NCBI GenBank assembly: GCA_013824115.1
Contig: PNNG01000037.1
Span: 1-64,000, forward strand
Length of the DNA stretch: 64,000 bases
Source of the DNA: Sphingobacteriaceae bacterium
Lineage (GTDB): Bacteria > Bacteroidota > Bacteroidia > UBA7662
Direction: 5' to 3'
The translations under genes were made by a program, and so were the position numbers. Shown here in pieces: positions 29,374 to 37,579 of the stretch (the first letter of the stretch is position 1; every line of letters starts with the position of its first letter). A model generated the notes under the pieces. The model worked only from the letters and a program-made list of their open reading frames with translations, was not told the origin of the DNA and searched no databases.

Positions 29374-32126
29374 TTACTCCGTCTCCCTTGTTGCAGCAAA
29401 CTGCCGACACCCTTGGTAAGCCTTACCACGACCTTCACTTTCTACTGCAGTGTTTTGCAGAGTTGTTGGAAGAAAGTGGGCAAGCGGCATTGGCTGGATC
29501 ACTCCCCTGGCAAGCGGGGGCAGTTGCCACCGAACCATTAAGCAATTCTGTCATCCCTATTTACTCCATTTGCTTTCAACTACTCAATATGGTTGAAACC
29601 AATGGAGCCATTCAGCAACGGAGGCGAAAAACCGACGAGAGAGGTCCGTCCTCCATCAATGGCAGTTGGATGCAAAGTTTGTTGCGGCTGCAAGAAAAAG
29701 GCCTTTCGGAGGAAGAGATGCTACAGCAATTGGCTCAAACCGTGGTAGAACCGGTGTTGACGGCCCACCCTACCGAAGCCAAACGCGCTACTATGCTGGA
29801 ACACCACCGGGCGCTTTATTTACTGCTCGTTCAGCGCGAAAACAGCATGTATAGCCAGGTAGAGCGCGACTTCAACAAGGGCGAAATCAAACAGGCAATC
29901 GACCGCATTTGGCGTACTGGTGAAATATTTACCGAAAAGCCGAATGTTGCCGACGAGCTTCGCAATGTGATGTACTATCTCACCCAGGTATTTCCCGAAT
30001 TGGTAAGTTTGGTAGACCGGCAGCTGCTGGCCGCCTGGAAGCAAGCCGGTTTTGATGTAGCCCGGCTTTACCAAGCACATGCCTTTCCACAAATGAAATT
30101 GGGCAATTGGGTGGGTGGCGACCGCGATGGGCATCCCTTTGTTTCGGCAGCTTTTACGGCGAATACTTTGCGCGATTTCCGCCTACATGCGCTGATTGTT
30201 GTTCGGCGGTCGCTTTTACAATTGGTACAGCGCATCAGCTACAGTGTATGGCCTGAGGAATGTCCGGCTTGGTTCAGACAACGCCTCATCCAAATGCGTC
30301 AAGAATTAGGTGAACCTGGCGAAAGTGCGTTTATGCGCAACAAAGGGGAAGCCTTCCGTCAGTTTGTGAACTTATGTTTGCACAAGCTACCTGTGCAAGT
30401 AGAAAGAGGTCATGCCACGGCTTTGCTCGCTTTCGGCGGCTGTTACCAAAGGGCTGAGGAACTCATGGCCGACCTCCGGCTTTTGCAGGAAGCTTTGTAT
30501 GCGATGCAAGCGCCCCGTGCAGCGCGATACGATGTTCACGAAAGCCTGCGTATAGTAGAGACTTTTGGCTTTCACCTCGCCCGCATCGACATCAGGCAAA
30601 ACAGTGCCTTTCATGAAAAAGCCTTAGACCAACTGCTGGAAGAAAGCGGCCATGCAATGAGGTACAGTCAGTTGAACGAGCAAGAACGCCTGCATTGGTT
30701 ACGCACCGAACTGCAAGGCATGCGGCCATTTACCGGTCAAGCAAGCCATCTGATTGCCGAAGCCGATGCCGTTGTTTCGTGCTACCGTGCAGTGGCAATA
30801 CACGGTGAAGCTTATGGGTTTACAGGCTTGGGTGGATTGATTGTAAGCATGACCCGCTCGGTGAGCGACCTGTTGGCGGTTTATCTTTTGGCCCGAGAAG
30901 CGGGCTTGCTATATCGTACAGGGAACGACATCGCCTGCCGCATCCAAGTAGTGCCTTTGTTTGAAACCATCGATGACTTGGAAGCGGCACCTGCCTTGCT
31001 CGACAGTTTTTTAGCGCACCCCATTACCCGTGAAACCCTGAAACAGCTCTACCCCCAAGGAAACTACCAACAAATGGTGATGATTGGCTATAGCGATAGC
31101 AATAAAGATGGGGGTATTTTAGCCTCGCAATGGGGATTGCACAAGGCCCAGCAATTGCTCAGTGAAATAGGTCAAAAGCACCACACCCAAATCGTATTTT
31201 TTCATGGAAAGGGCGGATCTATCAGCAGAGGTGCTGGTCCGGCTCACCACTTTTTGCGGGCCTTGCCCCCTGGTGCTTTGGGAGGATCGTTGAGGCTCAC
31301 CGAGCAGGGCGAGACCATTGCACAGAAGTATGCCAATCGTGTGAACGCCGCCTTCAATTTAGAACTTTTGTTGGCAGGCACCTGGAGTGAAAGTTTGCTT
31401 CAAAAGCAGCTCAGGCAATCAGAAACATCTACGGGTGGCTATATGGAGAGGCTCGCTGCTAGCAGCCGCAAGGCCTACGAAGCCTTGGTACGCAACCCGG
31501 GATTTGTGCCCTTTTTCAGGCAAGCATCGCCTATTGATGTGATTGAGCAAAGCAAAATTGGCTCGCGGCCGAGCAGGCGAACCGGACAAAGCAGTGTGAA
31601 CGATTTGCGTGCTATTCCTTGGGTATTCAGCTGGAGCCAGAGCAGGTTTAATCTGACGGCCTGGTATGGGGTGGGCACGGCCCTGGCCGAGTTGGAAGCC
31701 GCTGATGCTGCCGCTTGGAAGCAAGTGCAGCAATTGGTTTGGAATGACCCCTTTTACAAATACGTTTTCACCAATATCGACACAGCGCTGGCCGCTACCA
31801 ATGAAGACATTGCCCGACAATACGCCAATTTGGTGGAAGACCCACAGTTAAGGGCAAGTATGGGCCAACTCATTTTCGAGGAATTAAGCAGAACCCGACA
31901 GCAGATAGAAAGACTGTTGGGACGTAGCCTGGCAGAGCGCCGACCCAATCACTATCACTCCAATCTGTTACGCGAGGAAGCACTTCGGCCCTTGCATCTC
32001 ACCCAATTATCGCTGCTCAAAGCTTGGCGCAAAGCAGATACCACTGATGCTGCTCAGGAAAAGCGGCTCAATGACCTTTTGCAAACCGTAAATGCCATTG
32101 CTGCTGCTTTGAGAAATACCGGTTAG
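29370..32126 (+). CDS. ppc: Phosphoenolpyruvate carboxylase
   Basis: 918 residues, full length. Converts PEP and bicarbonate to oxaloacetate, refilling the TCA cycle. The catalytic TAHPTEAKR lies near residue 133, GGDRDGHPFV near 250, and the second signature GYSDSNKDGG with FFHGKGGSISRGAGP near 575-630. The C-terminus usually ends in NTG, as here. The start is GTG overlapping the upstream stop (GTGA), so translation is probably coupled. A convergent gene follows. Confidence 0.97.
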   Translation: MITPSPLLQQTADTLGKPYHDLHFLLQCFAELLEESGQAALAGSLPWQAGAVATEPLSNSVIPIYSICFQLLNMVETNGAIQQRRRKTDERGPSSINGSWMQSLLRLQEKGLSEEEMLQQLAQTVVEPVLTAHPTEAKRATMLEHHRALYLLLVQRENSMYSQVERDFNKGEIKQAIDRIWRTGEIFTEKPNVADELRNVMYYLTQVFPELVSLVDRQLLAAWKQAGFDVARLYQAHAFPQMKLGNWVGGDRDGHPFVSAAFTANTLRDFRLHALIVVRRSLLQLVQRISYSVWPEECPAWFRQRLIQMRQELGEPGESAFMRNKGEAFRQFVNLCLHKLPVQVERGHATALLAFGGCYQRAEELMADLRLLQEALYAMQAPRAARYDVHESLRIVETFGFHLARIDIRQNSAFHEKALDQLLEESGHAMRYSQLNEQERLHWLRTELQGMRPFTGQASHLIAEADAVVSCYRAVAIHGEAYGFTGLGGLIVSMTRSVSDLLAVYLLAREAGLLYRTGNDIACRIQVVPLFETIDDLEAAPALLDSFLAHPITRETLKQLYPQGNYQQMVMIGYSDSNKDGGILASQWGLHKAQQLLSEIGQKHHTQIVFFHGKGGSISRGAGPAHHFLRALPPGALGGSLRLTEQGETIAQKYANRVNAAFNLELLLAGTWSESLLQKQLRQSETSTGGYMERLAASSRKAYEALVRNPGFVPFFRQASPIDVIEQSKIGSRPSRRTGQSSVNDLRAIPWVFSWSQSRFNLTAWYGVGTALAELEAADAAAWKQVQQLVWNDPFYKYVFTNIDTALAATNEDIARQYANLVEDPQLRASMGQLIFEELSRTRQQIERLLGRSLAERRPNHYHSNLLREEALRPLHLTQLSLLKAWRKADTTDAAQEKRLNDLLQTVNAIAAALRNTG

Positions 32127-32176
32127 AAATAAAATAGCGGCATGCTTTGCTCGGACCGCCTTCGGTAAGCACGTAA

Positions 32177-33436
32177 TCAGGTTTTCTGCTTCTTTTTGCG
32201 GGCTGCCGGAAAAAGAATGTTGTTCAAAATCAAGCGATAACCGGCCGAATTGGGGTGCAAAGCCAAATCGGTAGGGGGCTCTCCCACCATGTGTTGATAA
32301 TCTTCCGGGTCGTGACCGCCAAAAAACGTCCATGTACCCTTGCCATAGGTGCCGTGTACATAGCGTGTTTCGTTCAGGTTTTTGGTCTCCCCCAAAATGA
32401 GCACATCGCTTTTCATGGCTTCTTTTCTAAAAGCGGTGGTTTGTCCCATAAAACCTTTGATGATTTGCTCGTGGTTTTGATTGAGCATGGTAGGCACCAC
32501 ATCCCATTTGGCTGAAAACTCAAACAGCGTGAAAAAGTCGTTTTGTTCACCCATAAATCCACGGGTGTTGGTGGCATCAATGTCGCTGAACTCGTACTCG
32601 AGCGGATTGCGTTTCAATTGAAAATTGCGGAAGGCGAAGGTTTTGCTGAAATCGAGCTTCTGTTGCGCTTGAGGGTCGGCAGGATCGCCATCGTACATGC
32701 TTTCGCAGATATCGATTCCTTCGGCGGCCAGGGCAATATCGTATGAATCGGTAGCGGAGCACATGGCAAAGAGGAAACCGCCACCCGATACAAAATCGCG
32801 GATTTTATGGGCTACTGCCAGCTTGAGCTGCGATACTTTTTTGAAGCCATGGCGAGCGGCGGTGGCATTGGCTTCCCGCACTTCGGCTTGGTACCAAGCG
32901 GCATCGCGGTAGGCAGCATAAAAACGACCAAATTGCCCGGTAAAATCTTCATGGTGCAGGTGCAGCCAATCGTACAGTGGCAGTTTGCCTTGCAGCACCT
33001 CATCGTCGTATACTTTTTCGTAGGGTATTTCGGCATAGGTAAGGGCCATGGTTACGGCATCATCCCAAGGCTGTTTGGTAGGCGGCGTATATACCGCAAT
33101 TTTTGGGGCCACCTCCAATTTCACCACGTCCATATTCACTTCGGGATCGGCAATTTCAACCAGCAATTGATTGTAGCGGGCTTCCGCCACAATTTCGTAG
33201 CTCACCCCTCTGATGCGACATTCGTTTTCGAGCGTGGCCAATTGCGGCATGCTAAAAGACCCTCCCCGGTAGTTGAGCATCCAATTGATTTCTACTCCTT
33301 GTTGGAGGGCAAAATAGGCAATGCCATAGGCTTTCAGGTGATCGCGTTGGCTTTTATCCATGGGCAAAAGCAAGCGGGCAGCCTGAGCGGCTTGCACCAT
33401 CCAAAGGGCGATAAAGAGCAGTACCAATCGTTTCAT
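32177..33436 (-). CDS. Exported glutamine-amidotransferase-like protein of unknown function
   Basis: 419 residues from ATG 33436, chosen because it begins a clean signal peptide (MKRLVLLFIALWMVQAAQA) and follows a perfect -7 box. In the middle, SGGGFLFAMCSATDS (Cys226) resembles the nucleophile elbow of class I glutamine amidotransferase-like folds. HGTYGKGTWTFFGGHDPEDYQH near the C-terminus fits a conserved His in such folds. Similar Bacteroidota proteins are, to my knowledge, often labelled asparagine synthetase B; nothing here resembles AsnB (no N-terminal Cys, no ATP pyrophosphatase loop). The substrate and role are unknown; the location is probably periplasmic or surface. Confidence 0.7.
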   Translation of the reverse strand: MKRLVLLFIALWMVQAAQAARLLLPMDKSQRDHLKAYGIAYFALQQGVEINWMLNYRGGSFSMPQLATLENECRIRGVSYEIVAEARYNQLLVEIADPEVNMDVVKLEVAPKIAVYTPPTKQPWDDAVTMALTYAEIPYEKVYDDEVLQGKLPLYDWLHLHHEDFTGQFGRFYAAYRDAAWYQAEVREANATAARHGFKKVSQLKLAVAHKIRDFVSGGGFLFAMCSATDSYDIALAAEGIDICESMYDGDPADPQAQQKLDFSKTFAFRNFQLKRNPLEYEFSDIDATNTRGFMGEQNDFFTLFEFSAKWDVVPTMLNQNHEQIIKGFMGQTTAFRKEAMKSDVLILGETKNLNETRYVHGTYGKGTWTFFGGHDPEDYQHMVGEPPTDLALHPNSAGYRLILNNILFPAARKKKQKT

Positions 33437-33441
33437 ACTTT

Positions 33442-33449
33442 CAAAGATA
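33442..33449 (-). promoter_or_regulatory. -7 box (TATCTTTG) abutting the start of the amidotransferase-like gene
   Basis: Perfect TAnnTTTG on the minus strand, 5 nt before ATG 33436. The predicted transcript is leaderless or nearly so. No -33 element was found at 19-21 bp. Confidence 0.55.
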
Positions 33450-33491
33450 TTGGCTAATGGAGGCAACTAAACACCTTAAACGTAAAAATGC

Positions 33492-33498
33492 TAATTTG
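33492..33498 (+). promoter_or_regulatory. -7-like box (TAATTTG) abutting corA
   Basis: One base shorter than TAnnTTTG; 4 nt before ATG 33503. It supports that ATG over the in-frame ATG at 33488, which would lie upstream of the box. Confidence 0.4.
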
Positions 33499-33502
33499 GT
33501 GC

Positions 33503-34627
33503 ATGCAAGTACCCACCATTCACAGTCCATTTCGATACTTTCGCTACAACAAGGCCAAGCTTGGCGCGCGACCGGGAACCGTTTTTATCCCACACGATGC
33601 CTTGCCAACCAAGGTATTTGAGTATCATTTCGATGCGCACGGTCTGCACGAATTACCTGCCTGCCAGGTGGCGGAAGCAGCAGTGCGACCTGCGCCTCCT
33701 GCGGGCAAAACGCGTTGGCTCGACGTGCGTGGCATCCAAGATCCGGCGCTTTTCCAATGGCTCGAGGAGCATTTTGGCATACATCCACTGGAACTCGAGG
33801 ACCTCAGTTCGAAGCAAAATCCAAAAGCAGAGCAGCAGTTCGGGCATTTATTCATGATTACGCGGATGGTGTATTATCAAACCGACGGATCATTGATCAA
33901 CGACCAATTGTCGTTTTTTGTGCTGGGCGACACCCTCATTACCATCCAAGAAACTTATGAGGATGTGTTGGAACCAGTACGAGTTCGATTGCGCAATGAA
34001 AATATGCCTTTGCGCAAACGCAGAAGCGAATTTTTGGCCTACGCCCTGCTCGACGCGGTAGTTGATCATTATTATTTGGTGTTGAACGATTTGGGCGAGA
34101 AGATGGAGAATCTCGAGCAGCATTTGATTCGCAGGCCCCGCCGGCAACACCGCGATACCATTTTACATCTCAAACACGATTTATTGGGCATGCGCCGCAT
34201 CGTTTGGCCTAGTAGGGAGTTGGTGAACAACCTCATCAGGTACGAGCACCTTTGCGGACAAGAAGATATCGCCATTTATTTGCGCGATGTGTACGACCAT
34301 TTGGTGAACCTGCTCGACTTAACTGAAAATTACCGTGAATTGAGCTCCAACCTGCTCGATTTGTACAACACCCAGGTAAGCAACAATATGAACGAAATCA
34401 TGAAGGTATTGACCATGATTTCGGCCATTTTCATTCCCTTGAGCTTCATTGCCGGTATTTACGGGATGAACTTTTCCCCTTCTACTGAAAGCGGCGAACC
34501 GCTTCCGCTGAACATGCCCGAGCTCTACCAACCACACGGATACCTTTGGGCAGTAGGCATTATGTTGGGTATAGCCCTGCTTCAATTGCTGCTATTCTGG
34601 CGGAAAGGTTGGTTCAAACGCTGGTAA
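33503..34627 (+). CDS. corA: CorA-type magnesium/cobalt transporter
   Basis: 374 residues from ATG 33503 (MQVPTIHSPF). A large soluble N-terminal domain with long helices (EKMENLEQHLIRRPRRQHRD) leads to two C-terminal transmembrane helices. The signature YGMNF (GMN motif) ends the first helix, followed by a short periplasmic loop and a basic C-terminus WFKRW. This is the standard pentameric Mg2+ channel layout. The gene is divergent from the amidotransferase-like gene and convergent with the PspC gene. Confidence 0.94.
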   Translation: MQVPTIHSPFRYFRYNKAKLGARPGTVFIPHDALPTKVFEYHFDAHGLHELPACQVAEAAVRPAPPAGKTRWLDVRGIQDPALFQWLEEHFGIHPLELEDLSSKQNPKAEQQFGHLFMITRMVYYQTDGSLINDQLSFFVLGDTLITIQETYEDVLEPVRVRLRNENMPLRKRRSEFLAYALLDAVVDHYYLVLNDLGEKMENLEQHLIRRPRRQHRDTILHLKHDLLGMRRIVWPSRELVNNLIRYEHLCGQEDIAIYLRDVYDHLVNLLDLTENYRELSSNLLDLYNTQVSNNMNEIMKVLTMISAIFIPLSFIAGIYGMNFSPSTESGEPLPLNMPELYQPHGYLWAVGIMLGIALLQLLLFWRKGWFKRW

Positions 34628-34631
34628 AATA

Positions 34632-34680
34632 CAAAGCCCAACCTCCCGGTGGGCTCTGTATCGATGCTTCCCCGGGCATC
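34632..34680. terminator. Two hairpins in the convergent corA / pspC gap
   Basis: The first has arms around 34632-34640 and 34650-34658 (AGCCCA/TGGGCT core with one internal mismatch). The second is GATGC/GCATC at 34663-34667 and 34676-34680. Neither has a T-run, so termination is only suggested by the convergent position. Confidence 0.35.
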
Positions 34681-34724
34681 TGAGGGTTTATGAAGAAGTT
34701 GTGGGGAGTTGGGTTGAGTGCCGG

Positions 34725-36485
34725 TTAAAGGTCTTGCCTGCTTTCTGCCTCAATGGGTTGGCAGTTGACGCAGCGCAGGCTGTCGGGGGTCACTACAAAT
34801 TCATATCGAACGAGCTCTTTGGAGCGGAGGATTTCGCGGTAAGCCGGATCGTCCCACGAAAATTGCCATAATAGGTCGCGGGGTACGCTCAACTTACTGC
34901 CCTTGGGAAGTAAAACTTTGATGCGTCCTTCTTGTGCCCGAAAACGTGCTCCGGGTAAAAATTTCAAGCTGCGGCCGATCATCAGGGTTGTATCATCGGT
35001 TTTATCGATTGGGTAACGCGCCATGCTGGCCCATGCTTCGGCATCTTCGGCATTCAAGCCGCGTGAAACAATTTCCTGACGAAGTTGCAAACTCGAATCT
35101 TTGCTGGCTACCACCTCTATGCCTGCTGGCTGAAAGCGTTGGTCGTCATCATCGTATTGTAGCACCAAACGTGCCGGTGCTTTGCCAAAATCCTGGTTGG
35201 TTACAAACTTGCCTTCTTGCTGATAAAAAGTAGCCGTTCGCAAACCAAAGAATACCAAAGCAATGCCCAGGGCCAACCAGCTAACCACCCCCACAAAAAT
35301 CACCTTGCGGCTAAAAATACTGCGGTTAAAGAGGAATCGAATGCCCAAATACAATGCGATAAGCAAAGGAATCAATAAAAAAGCACTGGCAAAAAACAGG
35401 ATTCCCAAATCGCTGCCGGTGGAGCCCGATAAGCTGGCCAAGGGGAAAGGGGTTTCAGCCGGAATGCTGCCAAAATACACGCCTACGGCAGCTCCTACAA
35501 TGACCACATAAATAAAAAGGCCAAAAGCGGCTGCCATGAGCACCACCGAGCCCCCCACTACCCTAAACACACTCAAAGCACCCGTTAGCAAGTTGCGCAT
35601 CAGGCCAAAAACCGCACGGATGATTTCAAAAGGCAAAGCCAAAACGCGCTCAAGTAGGGTTTTATTGGGCTGCTCGTCTTTGCGAACCACGGCTTTGCGC
35701 AAATTGGCCAGGTTGGGCTGTTCACCTTCCATCTCCACCTTTTGACTCAAACTTTTGGCCGCTGGGGTAGCTATCCACAAAACAAGGTAAGCTAACAAGC
35801 CAAAACCACCCCAAAACATGGCCAAAAGAAATAACACCCTCACAATCACAGCATCTATTTTGAGATAAGCAGCCAAGCCACTGGCCACACCCGCAATTAC
35901 TTTGTTGGCTTCATTGCGGTAAATGCGCCTACTTCCATCGGCACGTTGCAGTACCACCTGCTCGGGCAGCTGGTCGGTAGCCGGGATACTCACCCATAAA
36001 ATGAGGTAAATCACGATGCCGTAGCCGGCAAAAAGAAATACCGACAGGATGAAAAGCAAGCGAATGGCCACTACGTCTACTCCCAGGTGATGCGCCAAGC
36101 CCGATGAAACGCCGCCCAGCATGCGCTGCCGCTTGTTTCGGAAAAGTTGTCGGGGCGTATCGGCAGCTTGATCCGCAGCTTCGGCCGGTTGCCCAGCGTC
36201 GAAGGCGGTATCGTCGTCCCATTCTTGAAATTGTTCGGGACTCCCCATTTCCGCTTTTACCAATTCTACATCGGCCAATACCAGCACCATGCGGTCGTCG
36301 CGCTGCAGCACATTTTTGAATTTTTCGGCAATGCGTGCTTCAATTTCGAGGAGGATTTCTCGGCCTCCGTCCATTTTATCGAGGTATCGCTGCACCGCAT
36401 CGAGGTAAAGGCGCAGGCTTTCGTAACCGTCTTCCTCAATGGTGAAGACCAGTCCGTTTAGGTTAAAGGTGACCGTCTTATTCAT
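34725..36485 (-). CDS. Membrane protein with two PspC domains
   Basis: 586 residues. Two PspC domains are visible, RQLFRNKRQRMLGGVSSGLA... at about residue 112 and RRIYRNEANKVIAGVASGLAAY... at about 183, each with a basic amphipathic stretch and a hydrophobic helix. An N-terminal soluble region precedes them, and several more transmembrane helices plus a C-terminal soluble domain follow. PspC proteins sense envelope stress in enterobacteria; here the partner is a PadR regulator whose gene overlaps this one by 8 nt. The double-domain form is frequent in Bacteroidota. Confidence 0.88.
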   Translation of the reverse strand: MNKTVTFNLNGLVFTIEEDGYESLRLYLDAVQRYLDKMDGGREILLEIEARIAEKFKNVLQRDDRMVLVLADVELVKAEMGSPEQFQEWDDDTAFDAGQPAEAADQAADTPRQLFRNKRQRMLGGVSSGLAHHLGVDVVAIRLLFILSVFLFAGYGIVIYLILWVSIPATDQLPEQVVLQRADGSRRIYRNEANKVIAGVASGLAAYLKIDAVIVRVLFLLAMFWGGFGLLAYLVLWIATPAAKSLSQKVEMEGEQPNLANLRKAVVRKDEQPNKTLLERVLALPFEIIRAVFGLMRNLLTGALSVFRVVGGSVVLMAAAFGLFIYVVIVGAAVGVYFGSIPAETPFPLASLSGSTGSDLGILFFASAFLLIPLLIALYLGIRFLFNRSIFSRKVIFVGVVSWLALGIALVFFGLRTATFYQQEGKFVTNQDFGKAPARLVLQYDDDDQRFQPAGIEVVASKDSSLQLRQEIVSRGLNAEDAEAWASMARYPIDKTDDTTLMIGRSLKFLPGARFRAQEGRIKVLLPKGSKLSVPRDLLWQFSWDDPAYREILRSKELVRYEFVVTPDSLRCVNCQPIEAESRQDL

Positions 36486-36828
36486 GGCTTTCAGGGTTGT
36501 TGGTTTTGTTCAAGATGGATTGGATAGAGGTGGTGAGTTCGGTCCAGGTACTGTGCAGTCCGGCCAAAAAAGCACTGCCTTCGTCGGTAAGGCGGTAGTA
36601 CTTGCGGGGTGGACCGCTGGGCGATTCTTTCCACGTATAGGCCAGCAGGCCCATTTTTTGGAGGCGGTTGAGCAGGGGGTAGAGGGTTCCTTCTACCACA
36701 ATGATGCGGGCTGCCTTCAGTTCTTCGATGAGGTCGGAGGTATATACCTCTCCCCTGGCGATGACCAATAGGATGCCGTATTCAAGGATGCCCTTGCGCA
36801 TTTGGATGGAGGTGTTCTCAACATTCAT
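36478..36828 (-). CDS. PadR-family transcriptional regulator
   Basis: 116 residues from ATG 36828. Winged-helix PadR pattern: MRKGILEYGILLVIARGEVYTSDLIEEL, then VVEGTLYPLLNRLQKMGLL and GPPRKYYRLTDEG. A C-terminal helix for dimerisation follows. The gene overlaps the PspC gene, so it probably controls that operon. A 29-bp inverted repeat overlaps its own promoter, consistent with autorepression (inference). Confidence 0.93.
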   Translation of the reverse strand: MNVENTSIQMRKGILEYGILLVIARGEVYTSDLIEELKAARIIVVEGTLYPLLNRLQKMGLLAYTWKESPSGPPRKYYRLTDEGSAFLAGLHSTWTELTTSIQSILNKTNNPESHE

Positions 36829-36854
36829 GGCATGGTACTTTGGGTTAACAGCTA

Positions 36855-36884
36855 CAAAGGTATAAAAGGTATTTTGCATTGCAA
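36855..36884 (-). promoter_or_regulatory. Promoter of the padR-pspC operon
   Basis: On the minus strand TTG (36882-36884), 19 bp, then TACCTTTG (36855-36862), a perfect -7 box. The leader to ATG 36828 would be about 24 nt. Confidence 0.75.
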
Positions 36885-36899
36885 GGTACTATGCAAAAT
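36871..36899. promoter_or_regulatory. Candidate PadR operator (ATTTTGCAT-N11-ATGCAAAAT)
   Basis: Perfect nine-base arms (36871-36879 and 36891-36899). PadR-family operators are typically inverted repeats with ATG/CAT-rich arms. The -33 element of the padR promoter lies inside it. Confidence 0.6.
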
Positions 36900-36913
36900 T
36901 ATGAGTGCCTTTA

Positions 36914-36950
36914 ACAGCTTTTGTGAATTCCCTTTTTCACAAAAGGCTGT
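36914..36950. promoter_or_regulatory. Strong inverted repeat upstream of the HupE-like gene
   Basis: ACAGCTTTTGTGAA (36914-36927) pairs with TTCACAAAAGGCTGT (36936-36950), 14 pairs with a single bulged G and a loop of eight bases. No T-run follows, so it is more likely an operator or an RNA leader structure than a terminator. Confidence 0.45.
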
Positions 36951-36999
36951 TTGCATGCCGAAAAGCCCTATTTTGGCGCTCTGCTTAAAACCTGATTGC

Positions 37000-37578
37000 T
37001 TGGAAAACTTTTCCGTTTGGTTTGAAACGGGCATGTGGCACATTGCCGATCCTATGGCCTATGACCACATACTCTTTCTGATAGCCCTTTGCGGCTTTTA
37101 CAGCTGGCGCGATTGGAAGGGTCTTTTCGTTTTAATTACAGCCTTCACTCTCGGTCACAGTTTGACCTTGGCCTTGAGTGTTTTAGAGGTAGTGGTTATG
37201 CCCGCTGCCTACATTGAGTTGGCCATTCCGCTGAGCATTGTACTTACCTGCGTGTACAATCTATTTCGCTTGGCGCATCGACCTGCCAAAAGCGAACCAC
37301 TACGCTACAGCATGGCGGCCGTGTTTGGTTTGATTCACGGCTTGGGCTTCAGCTATTTACTCAAATCGATGCTTGGCAGCCAAAGCGATTTGCTCCTGCC
37401 CCTTTTTGCTTTTAATGTGGGCTTGGAAGCCGGACAAATTTTGATTGTGCTTGGTTTATTGCTTGCTGGCAGTTTGGTTCAAGCGCTCAAAATCAAAGAA
37501 CGCGACTGGCGTTTATCGCTTTCTGTCTTTACATTGGGCATTGCCCTCCTCATGACCCTCGAAAGAATTCCTCAATAA
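37000..37578 (+). CDS. HupE/UreJ-like membrane protein
   Basis: 192 residues if the TTG at 37000 is used, reading MENFSVWFETGMWHIADPMA as a start, which fits the family best; ATG 36955 in the same frame is the alternative. About six transmembrane helices. Motifs are YDHILFLIALCG (Asp and His of the HupE metal signature), TLGHSLTLALS, and HGLGFSYLL with the following FNVGLEAGQ. HupE/UreJ proteins transport nickel or cobalt in some bacteria, but this short Bacteroidota type has no proven substrate. It sits 1 nt before the M1 peptidase gene. Confidence 0.8.
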   Translation: MENFSVWFETGMWHIADPMAYDHILFLIALCGFYSWRDWKGLFVLITAFTLGHSLTLALSVLEVVVMPAAYIELAIPLSIVLTCVYNLFRLAHRPAKSEPLRYSMAAVFGLIHGLGFSYLLKSMLGSQSDLLLPLFAFNVGLEAGQILIVLGLLLAGSLVQALKIKERDWRLSLSVFTLGIALLMTLERIPQ

Positions 37579-37579
37579 C

